A stretch of DNA of 64,000 nt, taken from NCBI GenBank assembly GCA_021813445.1, contig JAKAKP010000072.1, positions 1 to 64,000 on the forward strand. Reading direction: 5' to 3'. Position numbers and translations under genes: made by a program. Shown one piece after another: positions 57,640-64,000 of the stretch. The stretch is from Deltaproteobacteria bacterium. GTDB taxonomy: Bacteria; Desulfobacterota; Desulfobaccia; Desulfobaccales; 0-14-0-80-60-11. The notes below the pieces were generated by a model. That model had not been told where the DNA came from. It made no database searches and worked only from the letters and a program-made list of their open reading frames with translations. How positions within the stretch are numbered: the stretch's first letter is position 1; each line of letters opens with the position of its first letter.

Positions 57640-58482
57640 ATGTTTCGAAAAGATGATGGACGCCGATACCCGCCAGGAACGGATAGATCCCAGACAGATG
57701 TTTACTGCAAAATCATGACGATCACCCCTGAGATTGCTAAGGAAATGCTGTCCTTTAATACAAAGCGCAATCGTACATTAAAGAATAACTTTATCAATAG
57801 CACGGCTGCGGCTATTAAAAGAGGTGCCTGGGTTATTAACTCCAACGGTATCGGTTTTGATACTCACCACAATCTCACAGATGGTCAGAACCGTCTTAAT
57901 GCCATTATTTTGGCTGGTCGGCCTGTCAGGTCCATTGTAGCCTATAATCTTCCTCCCCGTGCTTTCGTGACTACGGACAACGGCACCAAAAGGAGCTATG
58001 CCGACATTGCGAATATTTGCGGTTATGACTATAGCAAGCTTGTTGGTGCTGCGGCCAATCTGTTGTATCGCTACACGCAAGGCAGTTTTAGGCACACTAC
58101 TATGCCTACTAACGACCAGATTGAGGCATTGTTAAGCAACTGTCCCGGCCTAGCCTATAGCGCCAAGGTTGCGGCCCAGGTAATCCATGTGCTACCACCT
58201 TCGATCGGCACTTTCTGTCATTACATCTTCTCAGAAAAAGACGCGGTTGATGCCGATCTGTTTTATGAAGGTCTGAGATCAGGGGCCGGGTTACCTGTAA
58301 ATGACCCAATTCTGGCATTGCGTAATAAGATGTTCCAGAACAAGGGTTCCGTGGCTAAATTGCAGCAGCATTACATTATCGCAATTACTATCAAAGCCTG
58401 GAACGCCTGGCGTAATAACAAGAAATTACAGGTCTTGCGCTGGTCCCCTAAAACTGGCGAATCATTCCCCAGGCCCATGTGA
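57640..58482 (+). CDS. Phage protein with DGQ(N/H)R-type motif (280 aa)
   Basis: The motif 'NSNGIGFDTHHNLTDGQNRLNAIILAG' resembles the DGQHR loop of DndB/ParB-related proteins. The N-terminus ('TITPEIAKEMLSFNTKRNRTLKNNFINSTAAAIKRG') and the rest are characteristic of phage-borne homologues without proven function. Base composition is lower in GC than the neighbours. It lies ahead of the ParB-DUF5131 fusion, whose N-terminus is related in type. RBS AGAGGAAGGAAAG. Confidence 0.7.
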   Translation: MFRKDDGRRYPPGTDRSQTDVYCKIMTITPEIAKEMLSFNTKRNRTLKNNFINSTAAAIKRGAWVINSNGIGFDTHHNLTDGQNRLNAIILAGRPVRSIVAYNLPPRAFVTTDNGTKRSYADIANICGYDYSKLVGAAANLLYRYTQGSFRHTTMPTNDQIEALLSNCPGLAYSAKVAAQVIHVLPPSIGTFCHYIFSEKDAVDADLFYEGLRSGAGLPVNDPILALRNKMFQNKGSVAKLQQHYIIAITIKAWNAWRNNKKLQVLRWSPKTGESFPRPM

Positions 58483-58491
58483 GGTTAAAAA

Positions 58492-59874
58492 ATGGAAGTC
58501 GAGAAATTAATAACCAAGAGCCCTTTTAGGGACTTGTTCCCCGTTGACCCCAAAATTGTGGATGCTCTCACAGAGGACATGCTCCGCAATGACTATGACC
58601 ATGCTCATCCTATTACTATCTGGAAAGAGCTTAACATTGTGATTGATGGTCATAGCCGGTTAGAGGCAGCTAAGAGGGCCGAGATAAAAAATGTGCCTAC
58701 TATTGGCTACCGGTTCCAGAATGAGAAACAAGCCTTAGAGTATGCCATCCATAATCAGCGGAACCGGCGGAACCTGACGGATGCGGAAATCCTCAGGTGT
58801 ATTGAAGCTCTGGACAGCCGGAAGGAGCGGGGTGGAGACAGGAAAAGCGAAGAGTTCCAGGAAAAATCAAAAGCCTCAAGTGAGGCTATTGATCAACCGG
58901 AATCACCCAATAAGCGCAAAAAGAAGAATAACGAGGATAAATCCGCCCAGAAAACTGCGGCCACAGTGGGCACATCCCGAGCTAAGGTTGAGAAGGCCCG
59001 AACCGTCCTGGAACATGGCGAAGAGGAGGTCAAGGAAGCGGTGAAGGCGGGCACTATGAGCGTCAATAAAGCCTACCAGCTTACCCAGGAAGCCAGGCAG
59101 GCCAGGGATAAAGGCAAGTCGGTTTTCAACCGCACCAATGAGAGCATTGAATGGGCCACCTGGTCCTGGAACCCGGTGACCGGTTGCGAGCACGGCTGTT
59201 CATACTGTTATGCCCGGGACATTGCCAAGCGGTTTTATGATCCCCAGATTGGCTTTAATCCGCATTTTTACCCGGAAAGGCTCAGCGCCCCTCAGAATAC
59301 CCCGCTTCCCAGGTCTGCCTCTCTTAAGGAAAGACTTGTCTTTACGGTTTCCATGGGGGACCTGTTCGGTGAATGGGTGCCCCAGGAGTGGATCGAGGCC
59401 GTAATGGAAGAAGTAAGAGCCGCCCCCCAATGGACCTTCATTTTCCTTACCAAGAACCCGAGGCGGTACCTGGAAATCGATTTCCCCAAGAACGCCTGGG
59501 TGGGGGCCACCGCGGATACTCAACAGAGAGCTGATACTGCCTTAGAGGTATTTACGACGCTGCATTACGGTCTCGCAAAGGTTGAAAGGCCCACGGTGCT
59601 CTTTTTATCCATTGAGCCGATGCGGGAAAAATTAGACCTCTCCGGGACAGGTCAGGACGGGCCGGCTTATTTCCTCTCCGTCGTGGATTGGATCATTATC
59701 GGCGGGCAGAGTGACTCAAGTGGCGAACCGGAAAGGCAGCCGGAATGGGATTGGGTGGAGACCGTGATGAACCAGGCTCGGGAGGCGGACTGCAAGGTCT
59801 ATTTCAAACCGAACCTGAAGGTGCAGCCGAAGGAATATCCCGATGTTGACTTAGAGGGAATGTGCCATGAATAA
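58492..59874 (+). CDS. ParB-N domain fused to a DUF5131 (phage Gp37/Gp68) radical-SAM-like domain
   Basis: 460 residues. Residues 1-~200 are ParB-like: 'ITIWKELNIVIDGHSRLEAAKRAEIKNVPT' (GHxRxxAA) followed by a basic helical linker. Residues ~215-460 are DUF5131: 'NESIEWATWSWNPVTGCEHGCSYCYARDIAKRF' with the CxxxCxxC cluster motif, 'MGDLFGEWVPQEWI', 'TKNPRRYLEIDFPKNAWVGATADTQQRAD', and 'DWIIIGGQSDSSGEP'. DUF5131 proteins look like radical SAM enzymes and are common in phages; the substrate is unknown. The fusion pairs a ParB-like recognition domain with a possible radical enzyme. Confidence 0.85.
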   Translation: MEVEKLITKSPFRDLFPVDPKIVDALTEDMLRNDYDHAHPITIWKELNIVIDGHSRLEAAKRAEIKNVPTIGYRFQNEKQALEYAIHNQRNRRNLTDAEILRCIEALDSRKERGGDRKSEEFQEKSKASSEAIDQPESPNKRKKKNNEDKSAQKTAATVGTSRAKVEKARTVLEHGEEEVKEAVKAGTMSVNKAYQLTQEARQARDKGKSVFNRTNESIEWATWSWNPVTGCEHGCSYCYARDIAKRFYDPQIGFNPHFYPERLSAPQNTPLPRSASLKERLVFTVSMGDLFGEWVPQEWIEAVMEEVRAAPQWTFIFLTKNPRRYLEIDFPKNAWVGATADTQQRADTALEVFTTLHYGLAKVERPTVLFLSIEPMREKLDLSGTGQDGPAYFLSVVDWIIIGGQSDSSGEPERQPEWDWVETVMNQAREADCKVYFKPNLKVQPKEYPDVDLEGMCHE

Positions 59875-60034
59875 ACCCTGCCGCTGTTTTTGGGCCGATG
59901 GAGACGGAACCTGTTTCTATGAGATAGTCCCGCCCAAACAGGAAGGCTGCCCACTTCATGCTTACCGGATCAATCCCATGACTGGGGAGAAGTGGGGGGC
60001 TCTGGAAGGGCCGCCGGAGCGGAAGGAAGACTGA
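59867..60034 (+). CDS. Small Cys-rich phage protein (55 aa)
   Basis: Not in the track. The ATG overlaps the end of the DUF5131 gene. It reads MNKPCRCFWADGDGTCFYE then 'IVPPKQEGCPLHAYRINPMTGEKWGALEGPPERKED'. Four Cys and a His in a CxC-x(8)-C-x(11)-CxxH pattern suggest a zinc knuckle. Function unknown. Confidence 0.65.
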   Translation: MNKPCRCFWADGDGTCFYEIVPPKQEGCPLHAYRINPMTGEKWGALEGPPERKED

Positions 60035-60042
60035 GGTATCTT

Positions 60043-60570
60043 ATGTCCGACCCTGGGAAAAAGACCATGATGCTGTCCAAAAAGGGGGAGTCTCAAACCG
60101 GCCTCCCGGTGATCACCAAGACTAGACAGTCCCGCATCCGGCAGGTTCAGGAGATGAAGCTCTCGGGCTTCAGGCCCGGAGAAATCGCCACCAAGCTGGG
60201 GATCAGCCGGCGCCAGGTGGACCGGGACCTCAAGGACGGCAAGGTTCTCAGCCGATTCATGGCTCAGGAGTTTGACCAGGACAGTTTCCTGGGGGATAGC
60301 ATCAAGTTTTGGCTGCAAATCCGTTGGAAATCCATGCGGGACAGCGAGATGTGCCAGGAAGAAAACGCCAGGATCGGCCATCGCCGAAACGCCATGACCG
60401 CTCAGGAAAAACTGGTGAAGGAGTTGCAAGACTGTGGTCTGCTAGCCAAGGTGCCCGAGAGGCTCCTGCTGGGCCCGGACCTGCCCTTCGAAGACCCGGA
60501 AGTGCGGCAAGCCTACCTAGACTTCCTGATCCTGGCTCGGGAGAGGGGCGAAAAAAATCTCGGGGTGTGA
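60043..60570 (+). CDS. HTH protein, possible terminase small subunit
   Basis: 175 residues from ATG 60043. An HTH occupies residues ~30-65: 'SRIRQVQEMKLSGFRPGEIATKLGISRRQVDRDLKDG'. The rest is helical and ends acidic. It lies directly upstream of the terminase ATPase gene, 2 nt away, which is the normal place for the small terminase subunit that recognises phage DNA. That role is inferred from position and the HTH. Confidence 0.65.
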   Translation: MSDPGKKTMMLSKKGESQTGLPVITKTRQSRIRQVQEMKLSGFRPGEIATKLGISRRQVDRDLKDGKVLSRFMAQEFDQDSFLGDSIKFWLQIRWKSMRDSEMCQEENARIGHRRNAMTAQEKLVKELQDCGLLAKVPERLLLGPDLPFEDPEVRQAYLDFLILARERGEKNLGV

Positions 60571-60572
60571 CC

Positions 60573-61511
60573 ATGTCTCTACAACCGGACCATCAAGGCG
60601 AAGGGACTTCCTTGTCCATTGCCAACCCCAAGGCAGCCCTGGCCCTGGTGGAGCATTACCGGAAGCACGGCTTCAAAGATGCTGGCGAGCTTTTGAAATT
60701 CATTCAGGCCTTCTGGGACCTCAGGCTGCCCCGGGCCAAGGTCTGCCCCGAGCACACCCCACCCGCCGAATACGTCATCGCGGCTTTTTTCGAGGAGGTG
60801 CAGAACTGCGTCTGCTGGGCCAACCGGGGCGGCGGCAAGACCTTGAACGGCGCTTTGGTGACCTGGCTGGACTCGGTGTTCAAGCCAGGTTGCGAAACCA
60901 AGATTTTGGGCGGGTCCCTGGAGCAGAGCCAGAAGATGTACAGCCATATCCAAGAGCGGTTCGCCACCTCATCCTTCACCCACCTGGTGGAGAGGGAGAT
61001 GCTCAAGACCTTCACCAAGATGGCGGGTGGCGGCAGCATCCAGATCCTGACCGCCTCCAGCAAGAGTGTCCGGGGACCGCACCCCCAGAAACTCAAGTTG
61101 GACGAGGTCGATGAAATCGACCCCGAGCTGTACGAGGCAGCCCTGTTCATTCCCCAGACCGCCCGGCAGATCCAGGCCAGCATCCAGATTTACTCCACCA
61201 TGCACAAAGCCTATGGCTTGATGAACCGGGTGATCACCGAAGCGGCGGAGAGCGGTTTCCGCATCTTCAAGTGGTGCATCTTTGATGTGATGGAGAAATG
61301 TGTAAACCGGGATTGCGAGGCCTGCGCCCTGTGGGAAGACTGCGGCGGCAGGGCCAGGAACGCCGACGGCTTCATCAAGATAGACGATGCCATTACCAAA
61401 AAACGCATGGCCTCCCGGGAAGCCTGGGAGGCGGAGGCTTTGTGCCTCATGCCCAGCCAGGAGGGACTTATCTATCGGGAGTTTGACCCTTCTATCCATG
61501 TAGTAAGCTGA
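60573..61511 (+). CDS. Terminase large-subunit ATPase domain (separate gene)
   Basis: 312 residues from ATG 60573; the track start lies in the preceding gene. Walker A 'CVCWANRGGGKTLNGALV', Walker B 'KLKLDEVDEIDPELYEAAL', and coupling motif region 'IQIYSTMHKAYG' (motif III). The protein stops at 'YREFDPSIHVVS', where a full-length terminase would continue into the nuclease domain. That part is encoded separately at 56881. It contains an additional four-Cys stretch 'CVNRDCEACALWEDCGG' that may bind zinc or an Fe-S cluster. It drives DNA packaging into capsids. Confidence 0.87.
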   Translation: MSLQPDHQGEGTSLSIANPKAALALVEHYRKHGFKDAGELLKFIQAFWDLRLPRAKVCPEHTPPAEYVIAAFFEEVQNCVCWANRGGGKTLNGALVTWLDSVFKPGCETKILGGSLEQSQKMYSHIQERFATSSFTHLVEREMLKTFTKMAGGGSIQILTASSKSVRGPHPQKLKLDEVDEIDPELYEAALFIPQTARQIQASIQIYSTMHKAYGLMNRVITEAAESGFRIFKWCIFDVMEKCVNRDCEACALWEDCGGRARNADGFIKIDDAITKKRMASREAWEAEALCLMPSQEGLIYREFDPSIHVVS

Positions 61512-61925
61512 TCGCATTTAACACCATTACTTACATCCTATAAGTAACGGTTACGAGAAGCCCTAATAATAGCGGGCAATGGTGCAGTTTGTCCTTATAG
61601 CCTAAGTATTGCTAAAGATTAAGATGATAGTGAGAATGTTGCGAAGGTATAATTAATTGTATTTTGAACCATTTTACTGTCAAGAAAATTTAACCGTGTA
61701 ACTTATTTCACGTATTACAAATAATGATGGAGAGTTGCATAGACTGTGTGAGGGTAAAAATAACTGTCTTTCTCTGTTGTATTCAGGTGCTATGCCTGAA
61801 TAAAAAATAACGTTTAAAAGTAACTACTTAATCGCACTATGCTATTGCATGGCTATTTCATAGTAATATTGCGCACTTAGGCATATAGAGTGCATCTATT
61901 ATTATTGAATCGCAACCAAAACCAA
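61512..61925. other. AT-rich gene-free stretch
   Basis: About 400 nt of markedly lower GC than the neighbours on both sides. No ORF of note on either strand. It contains an ATTCAGG-TGCTATG-CCTGAAT hairpin at about 61782-61804 and ends near an AAAAAGGAGGT stretch. It could be a promoter region for the RNA that follows, a packaging site, or foreign sequence. Confidence 0.5.
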
Positions 61926-61929
61926 ACCA

Positions 61930-62560
61930 AAAAGGAGGTCAACCTATCGAACCAAGGCAAGCCGTCAAAGGCGCCACCAAATAGCTCCCAGGGACGGACC
62001 AGGGGAGTCGCCGGTCCATAAAAAATCTCCCCCGACCCAAAAGTAGAAGGCAGACCTGGGAGCCCCGGAAGCCGGAGCGGGAACCTGGGAGTAGCGACCA
62101 GGGGAAAAAAAGAGCAAGTGGGCGCAGGATACGCCAGCCGTACCGAGGCCCTCCCAGACCCGATGAACTGCTCAAGGTGTGGGTAGGTTGGCAGAACCGG
62201 AAAACTGCACGGTCTTTTGAGTTGACTGGAACTCTGGTTTTTCTTCTTTGACCCACAGAAGAAGGGGCGATCGGAGCCCTGAAATCCGAAGCGAAGCTAA
62301 GCACCGGAGATGAGGCGAAAGCGGGAAGCGGCCTGATTCAAACCGAGGCGTACAGCCGGCCGGGTGGTGGTGAGTGAGACGGGACACCCGGAAGGAAGGC
62401 GAGAGGCGGGCCAATGGACGCAAGTAGCAGCCGGGAAGGGCGAGGCGAAACCGGTAACCTTTGACCATATTGATTTTGGCGCTGAACGGGGGCGGGAGTC
62501 CAACGATTTATTCCTGGCTCCCTTTGAACGCCAAGTTCGATGTCCCAAAGGGAGGAAACG
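61930..62560 (+). ncRNA. Candidate large structured non-coding RNA
   Basis: About 600 nt between phage genes without a credible ORF on the plus strand; the minus-strand ORFs are shadow-like. Paired elements I can draw: GCTCCCAGG (61984) with CCTGGGAGC (62055), closing a GGACC/GGTCC hairpin; TTCTTC/GAAGAA (62241/62258); CCGGGTG/CACCCGG (62359/62384); CTCCCTTTG/CAAAGGGAG (62518/62546) enclosing a GAAC/GTTC hairpin. Purine-rich GGAA and GAAA joiners are frequent. Size and phage context recall large ornate RNAs such as GOLLD or ROOL, though I cannot match it to either. Confidence 0.55.
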
Positions 62561-62563
62561 ACG

Positions 62564-62746
62564 ATGAGGGTTGAGACTAACGAATACGAATTCGGCCATG
62601 GCCGGAAGCCCCGGGGTCATGGTTGCTGGGCTTTCCAAATTGGGGAGGAAACGGTTTTCATCACCGGCACTTTCACCACGGCGAAGAACCTGGCTGTCAA
62701 GAATGCCAGGGCCAAGGGCCTGGGGTTCATCAAGGTTGTTCCATAG
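62564..62746 (+). CDS. Small phage protein (60 aa)
   Basis: From ATG 62564: MRVETNEYEFGHGRKPRGHG then 'CWAFQIGEETVFITGTFTTAKNLAVKNARAKGLGFIKVVP'. A small alpha/beta protein. A GGGAGGAAACGACG site precedes it, lying partly in the last hairpin arm of the upstream candidate RNA. No function known to me. Confidence 0.65.
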   Translation: MRVETNEYEFGHGRKPRGHGCWAFQIGEETVFITGTFTTAKNLAVKNARAKGLGFIKVVP

Positions 62747-62762
62747 TTAGGGAGGCGAGACC

Positions 62763-62978
62763 ATGGATCTGGAGGAAATGCGGGAATATCTGGAAATGAT
62801 CCGGAAGGCCCTGGAATTGATTGAAAACCGGGCCTTTTCCATCATGCAAAACCTGGACGCCCACGGAGCAGGCGTCCCTCAAGAATTTATCGGGCAGTTT
62901 AGAAGAGCCCACGAGGAGATGGAAGAGATGGTAAGCCACCTGGCCGATCTGGCCGGTTTGGCAAAGGAAGAAGAATAA
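62763..62978 (+). CDS. Small helical phage protein (71 aa)
   Basis: Almost entirely predicted helix, acidic, Met-rich: 'MREYLEMIRKALELIENRAFSIMQNLDAHG' and 'FRRAHEEMEEMVSHLADLAGLAKEEE'. Heptad-like spacing suggests a coiled coil or dimer. GGGAGGCGAGACC precedes the ATG. Followed by a strong terminator. Confidence 0.7.
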   Translation: MDLEEMREYLEMIRKALELIENRAFSIMQNLDAHGAGVPQEFIGQFRRAHEEMEEMVSHLADLAGLAKEEE

Positions 62979-63015
62979 CCCGCCTCTGACCCCTGCCTCG
63001 AACCCCACCACCTAC

Positions 63016-63049
63016 GGGCCCGGGCAACCGGGCCCCCGCCCTTTTTTTG
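63016..63049 (+). terminator. Rho-independent terminator
   Basis: GGGCCCGG / CCGGGCCC around GCAA, then CCCGCCC and TTTTTTT. It ends the two small genes upstream. Confidence 0.85.
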
Positions 63050-63101
63050 CCGTGCGCCAATCTCCCTTTAAGTAAAAACCCAATTTCTCGGAGGCACGGC
63101 A

Positions 63102-63692
63102 ATGGAACTGAATCCAAAACGGGAGGTGCAGGCAGTGGGGCCGATGAGCAAAAACGGCCACAGACGGGAACGGGAGGTCATCAGACTGGAAACGGAAAAG
63201 GCGATCGCTGAGGTCATGGCCACCTGCGGCTGCGATCAGGGCGCGGCCAAGAAGACGGTGGCCAGCGAAATCCGCTTGTTGTTCAACTGCGATTATAAGA
63301 CCGCCGCGGCTGTGGTCGAACGGGGCTACCTGGTCGTGGATTACCATAAAAAAACCCGGTATCTCCCCCAAGAACGGACGACCTTCGATCATACCGCGGC
63401 TTACCGGATGGCCGGGTTTGTTTACAAGCGCAAATACGAGGACCGGTTGCCCTGGTACATAGCCCCCGAGGACCTGATCCAGGAGGGTGTATTGCGGCTG
63501 TTTGAGATGGCCGGGCATCCCCGGTTTAAGGAGAAGGGTTTCCGGTTTTACCTGGCCCTAAACGCCATGAAGGGGTTTATCGAACGCCAACGCCGGATGC
63601 GGGGCGGCATCGGCGGCACGACCCCCGGTTATGAGGAAACCTGGCGGCGGGATGCCGGCAGCGATTGGCAGGGGGTCATGGCAGCCGCCTGA
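63102..63692 (+). CDS. Sigma-factor-like (region 2) phage protein
   Basis: 196 residues. The part 'PWYIAPEDLIQEGVLRLFEMAGHPRFKEKGFRFYLALNAMKGFIERQRRMRG' has the sigma-70 region 2 pattern (DLIQEG..L...F....F..Y......F..RQ.R). The N-terminal half has a possible HTH and a degenerate zinc-like 'ATCGCDQ'. No clear region 4 is seen. It might direct transcription of late phage genes or be a regulator derived from a sigma factor. It starts after a strong terminator, GGAGGCACGGCA before the ATG. Confidence 0.7.
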   Translation: MELNPKREVQAVGPMSKNGHRREREVIRLETEKAIAEVMATCGCDQGAAKKTVASEIRLLFNCDYKTAAAVVERGYLVVDYHKKTRYLPQERTTFDHTAAYRMAGFVYKRKYEDRLPWYIAPEDLIQEGVLRLFEMAGHPRFKEKGFRFYLALNAMKGFIERQRRMRGGIGGTTPGYEETWRRDAGSDWQGVMAAA

Positions 63693-63695
63693 AAC

Positions 63696-63736
63696 AACCG
63701 GGCTACCAGGGGCGGCAACCCCGGGTAGCCCGAAAC
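63696..63736. other. Intergenic hairpin
   Basis: CCGGGCTACC pairs with GGGTAGCCCG around a GGGG-CGGCAA-CCCC inner stem. No T-tract follows. Found between the sigma-like gene and the last gene. Confidence 0.5.
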
Positions 63737-63760
63737 GACTTGAACCTGGAGATAAAAACG

Positions 63761-64000
63761 ATGGCACCTTATAGCACTGCTACGGCAGAGAAGCAAGATC
63801 ATTCCCCAATCCCGGAACTGCGGGTGGTGGAAAAACCCCTTTATATGGTGGGCACCCAGGTCCGGGGTCTCAATCTCCCCGGAAGCTGGGAAGCCTTCAA
63901 GGACGACCTGAGCGTCCTCTACCAGCAGGACAGCCGCTGGTGCGGCGGACGGTTTCTCCTCTGGACCCATGAGACCTACGGCGTCTTTGGCAAACGCCTC
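63761..64000 (+). CDS. Phage protein, N-terminal part (cut by right edge)
   Basis: From ATG 63761 (after GGAGATAAAAACG): MAPYSTATAEKQDHSPIPEL then 'RVVEKPLYMVGTQVRGLNLPGSWEAFKDDLSVLYQQDSRW', still open at the edge. No family recognised from the first 80 residues. Confidence 0.6.
   Translation, partial: MAPYSTATAEKQDHSPIPELRVVEKPLYMVGTQVRGLNLPGSWEAFKDDLSVLYQQDSRWCGGRFLLWTHETYGVFGKRL

Noticed and set aside
61939-62468. Minus-strand ORFs across the candidate RNA
   Set aside because: Random-looking Ser/Arg/Pro-rich translations, no ribosome sites, all other phage genes are on the plus strand.
61930-62560. Group II or group I intron, RNase P or tmRNA
   Set aside because: I see no domain V of a group II intron, no group I core words, no GAGGAAAGTCC of RNase P and no tmRNA tag frame.
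49400-64000. Complete integrated prophage with integrase and att sites
   Set aside because: No integrase, capsid or tail gene is in the window and no direct repeats flanking the region can be shown; only replication, packaging and modification genes are visible.

Overview
The window looks like a GC-rich anaerobic deltaproteobacterium (Desulfobacterota, perhaps Desulfobacca/Syntrophobacter-like). The evidence is a giant fused 2-oxoacid:ferredoxin oxidoreductase, an ADP-forming acyl-CoA synthetase, an FmdE-type protein, a GSU2403-type nucleotidyltransferase and selenoproteins. This assignment is inference; no rRNA or marker gene is present. About 1-46 kb is chromosome and about 49.4-64 kb is a phage or phage-like replicon that runs off the right edge without an integrase in view.

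Chromosome, left part (1-24.6 kb): universal stress protein (partial), MBL hydrolase, CBS-ACT protein, PlsY, radical SAM/SPASM protein with a thioredoxin-CcdA-like membrane protein, MoeA-PBP fusion, MFS transporter, ADP-forming acyl-CoA synthetase, two DUF4412-like exported paralogues, FmdE with a His-rich insert, Kup (C-terminal frameshift), a frameshifted cytidylate-kinase-like gene, a YgjP-type metallopeptidase, and a full branched-chain amino acid ABC transporter (livKHMGF). The spaces between genes are filled with several families of palindromic interspersed repeats.

Middle (24.6-37.5 kb): a degenerate tRNA-Ile-like sequence, the 1.3-kilo-residue oxidoreductase, an SSS-transporter/histidine-kinase fusion with its small partner, a YkgJ-family protein, a polar amino acid binding lipoprotein, and a DUF433 small-protein pair with a decayed duplicate.

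37.6-41.5 kb is the most exciting part. An ArsR-headed operon contains two genes interrupted by in-frame TGA codons that I read as selenocysteine. One is a small Met-rich protein with one Sec. The other is a fusion of an ArsM-like methyltransferase and a DUF2284 metal-binding domain with four Sec, three of them in a tandem 27-28-codon repeat. Every one of the five TGAs is followed, 22-25 nt later, by the loop of a 6-8 bp hairpin with G in its first two loop bases, as expected for bacterial SECIS elements. The ORF track breaks these genes into pieces.

41.5-46.5 kb is a convergent metal operon led by a Hg-type MerR fused to a thioredoxin-like domain, with a two-HMA P-type ATPase, a thioredoxin, a CcdA-like protein and a small membrane protein. 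An uncharacterised two-gene cassette (46.9-49.4 kb) separates it from the phage.

The phage region holds a primase-helicase followed by an iteron cluster (candidate origin), a RuvC-like resolvase, SSB, a split terminase (ATPase gene and a separate nuclease gene, plus a second nuclease paralogue that lacks catalytic acids), a modification/ParB-like module, a ParB-DUF5131 fusion, a roughly 600-nt non-coding region that looks like a large structured RNA, and a sigma-factor-like protein.
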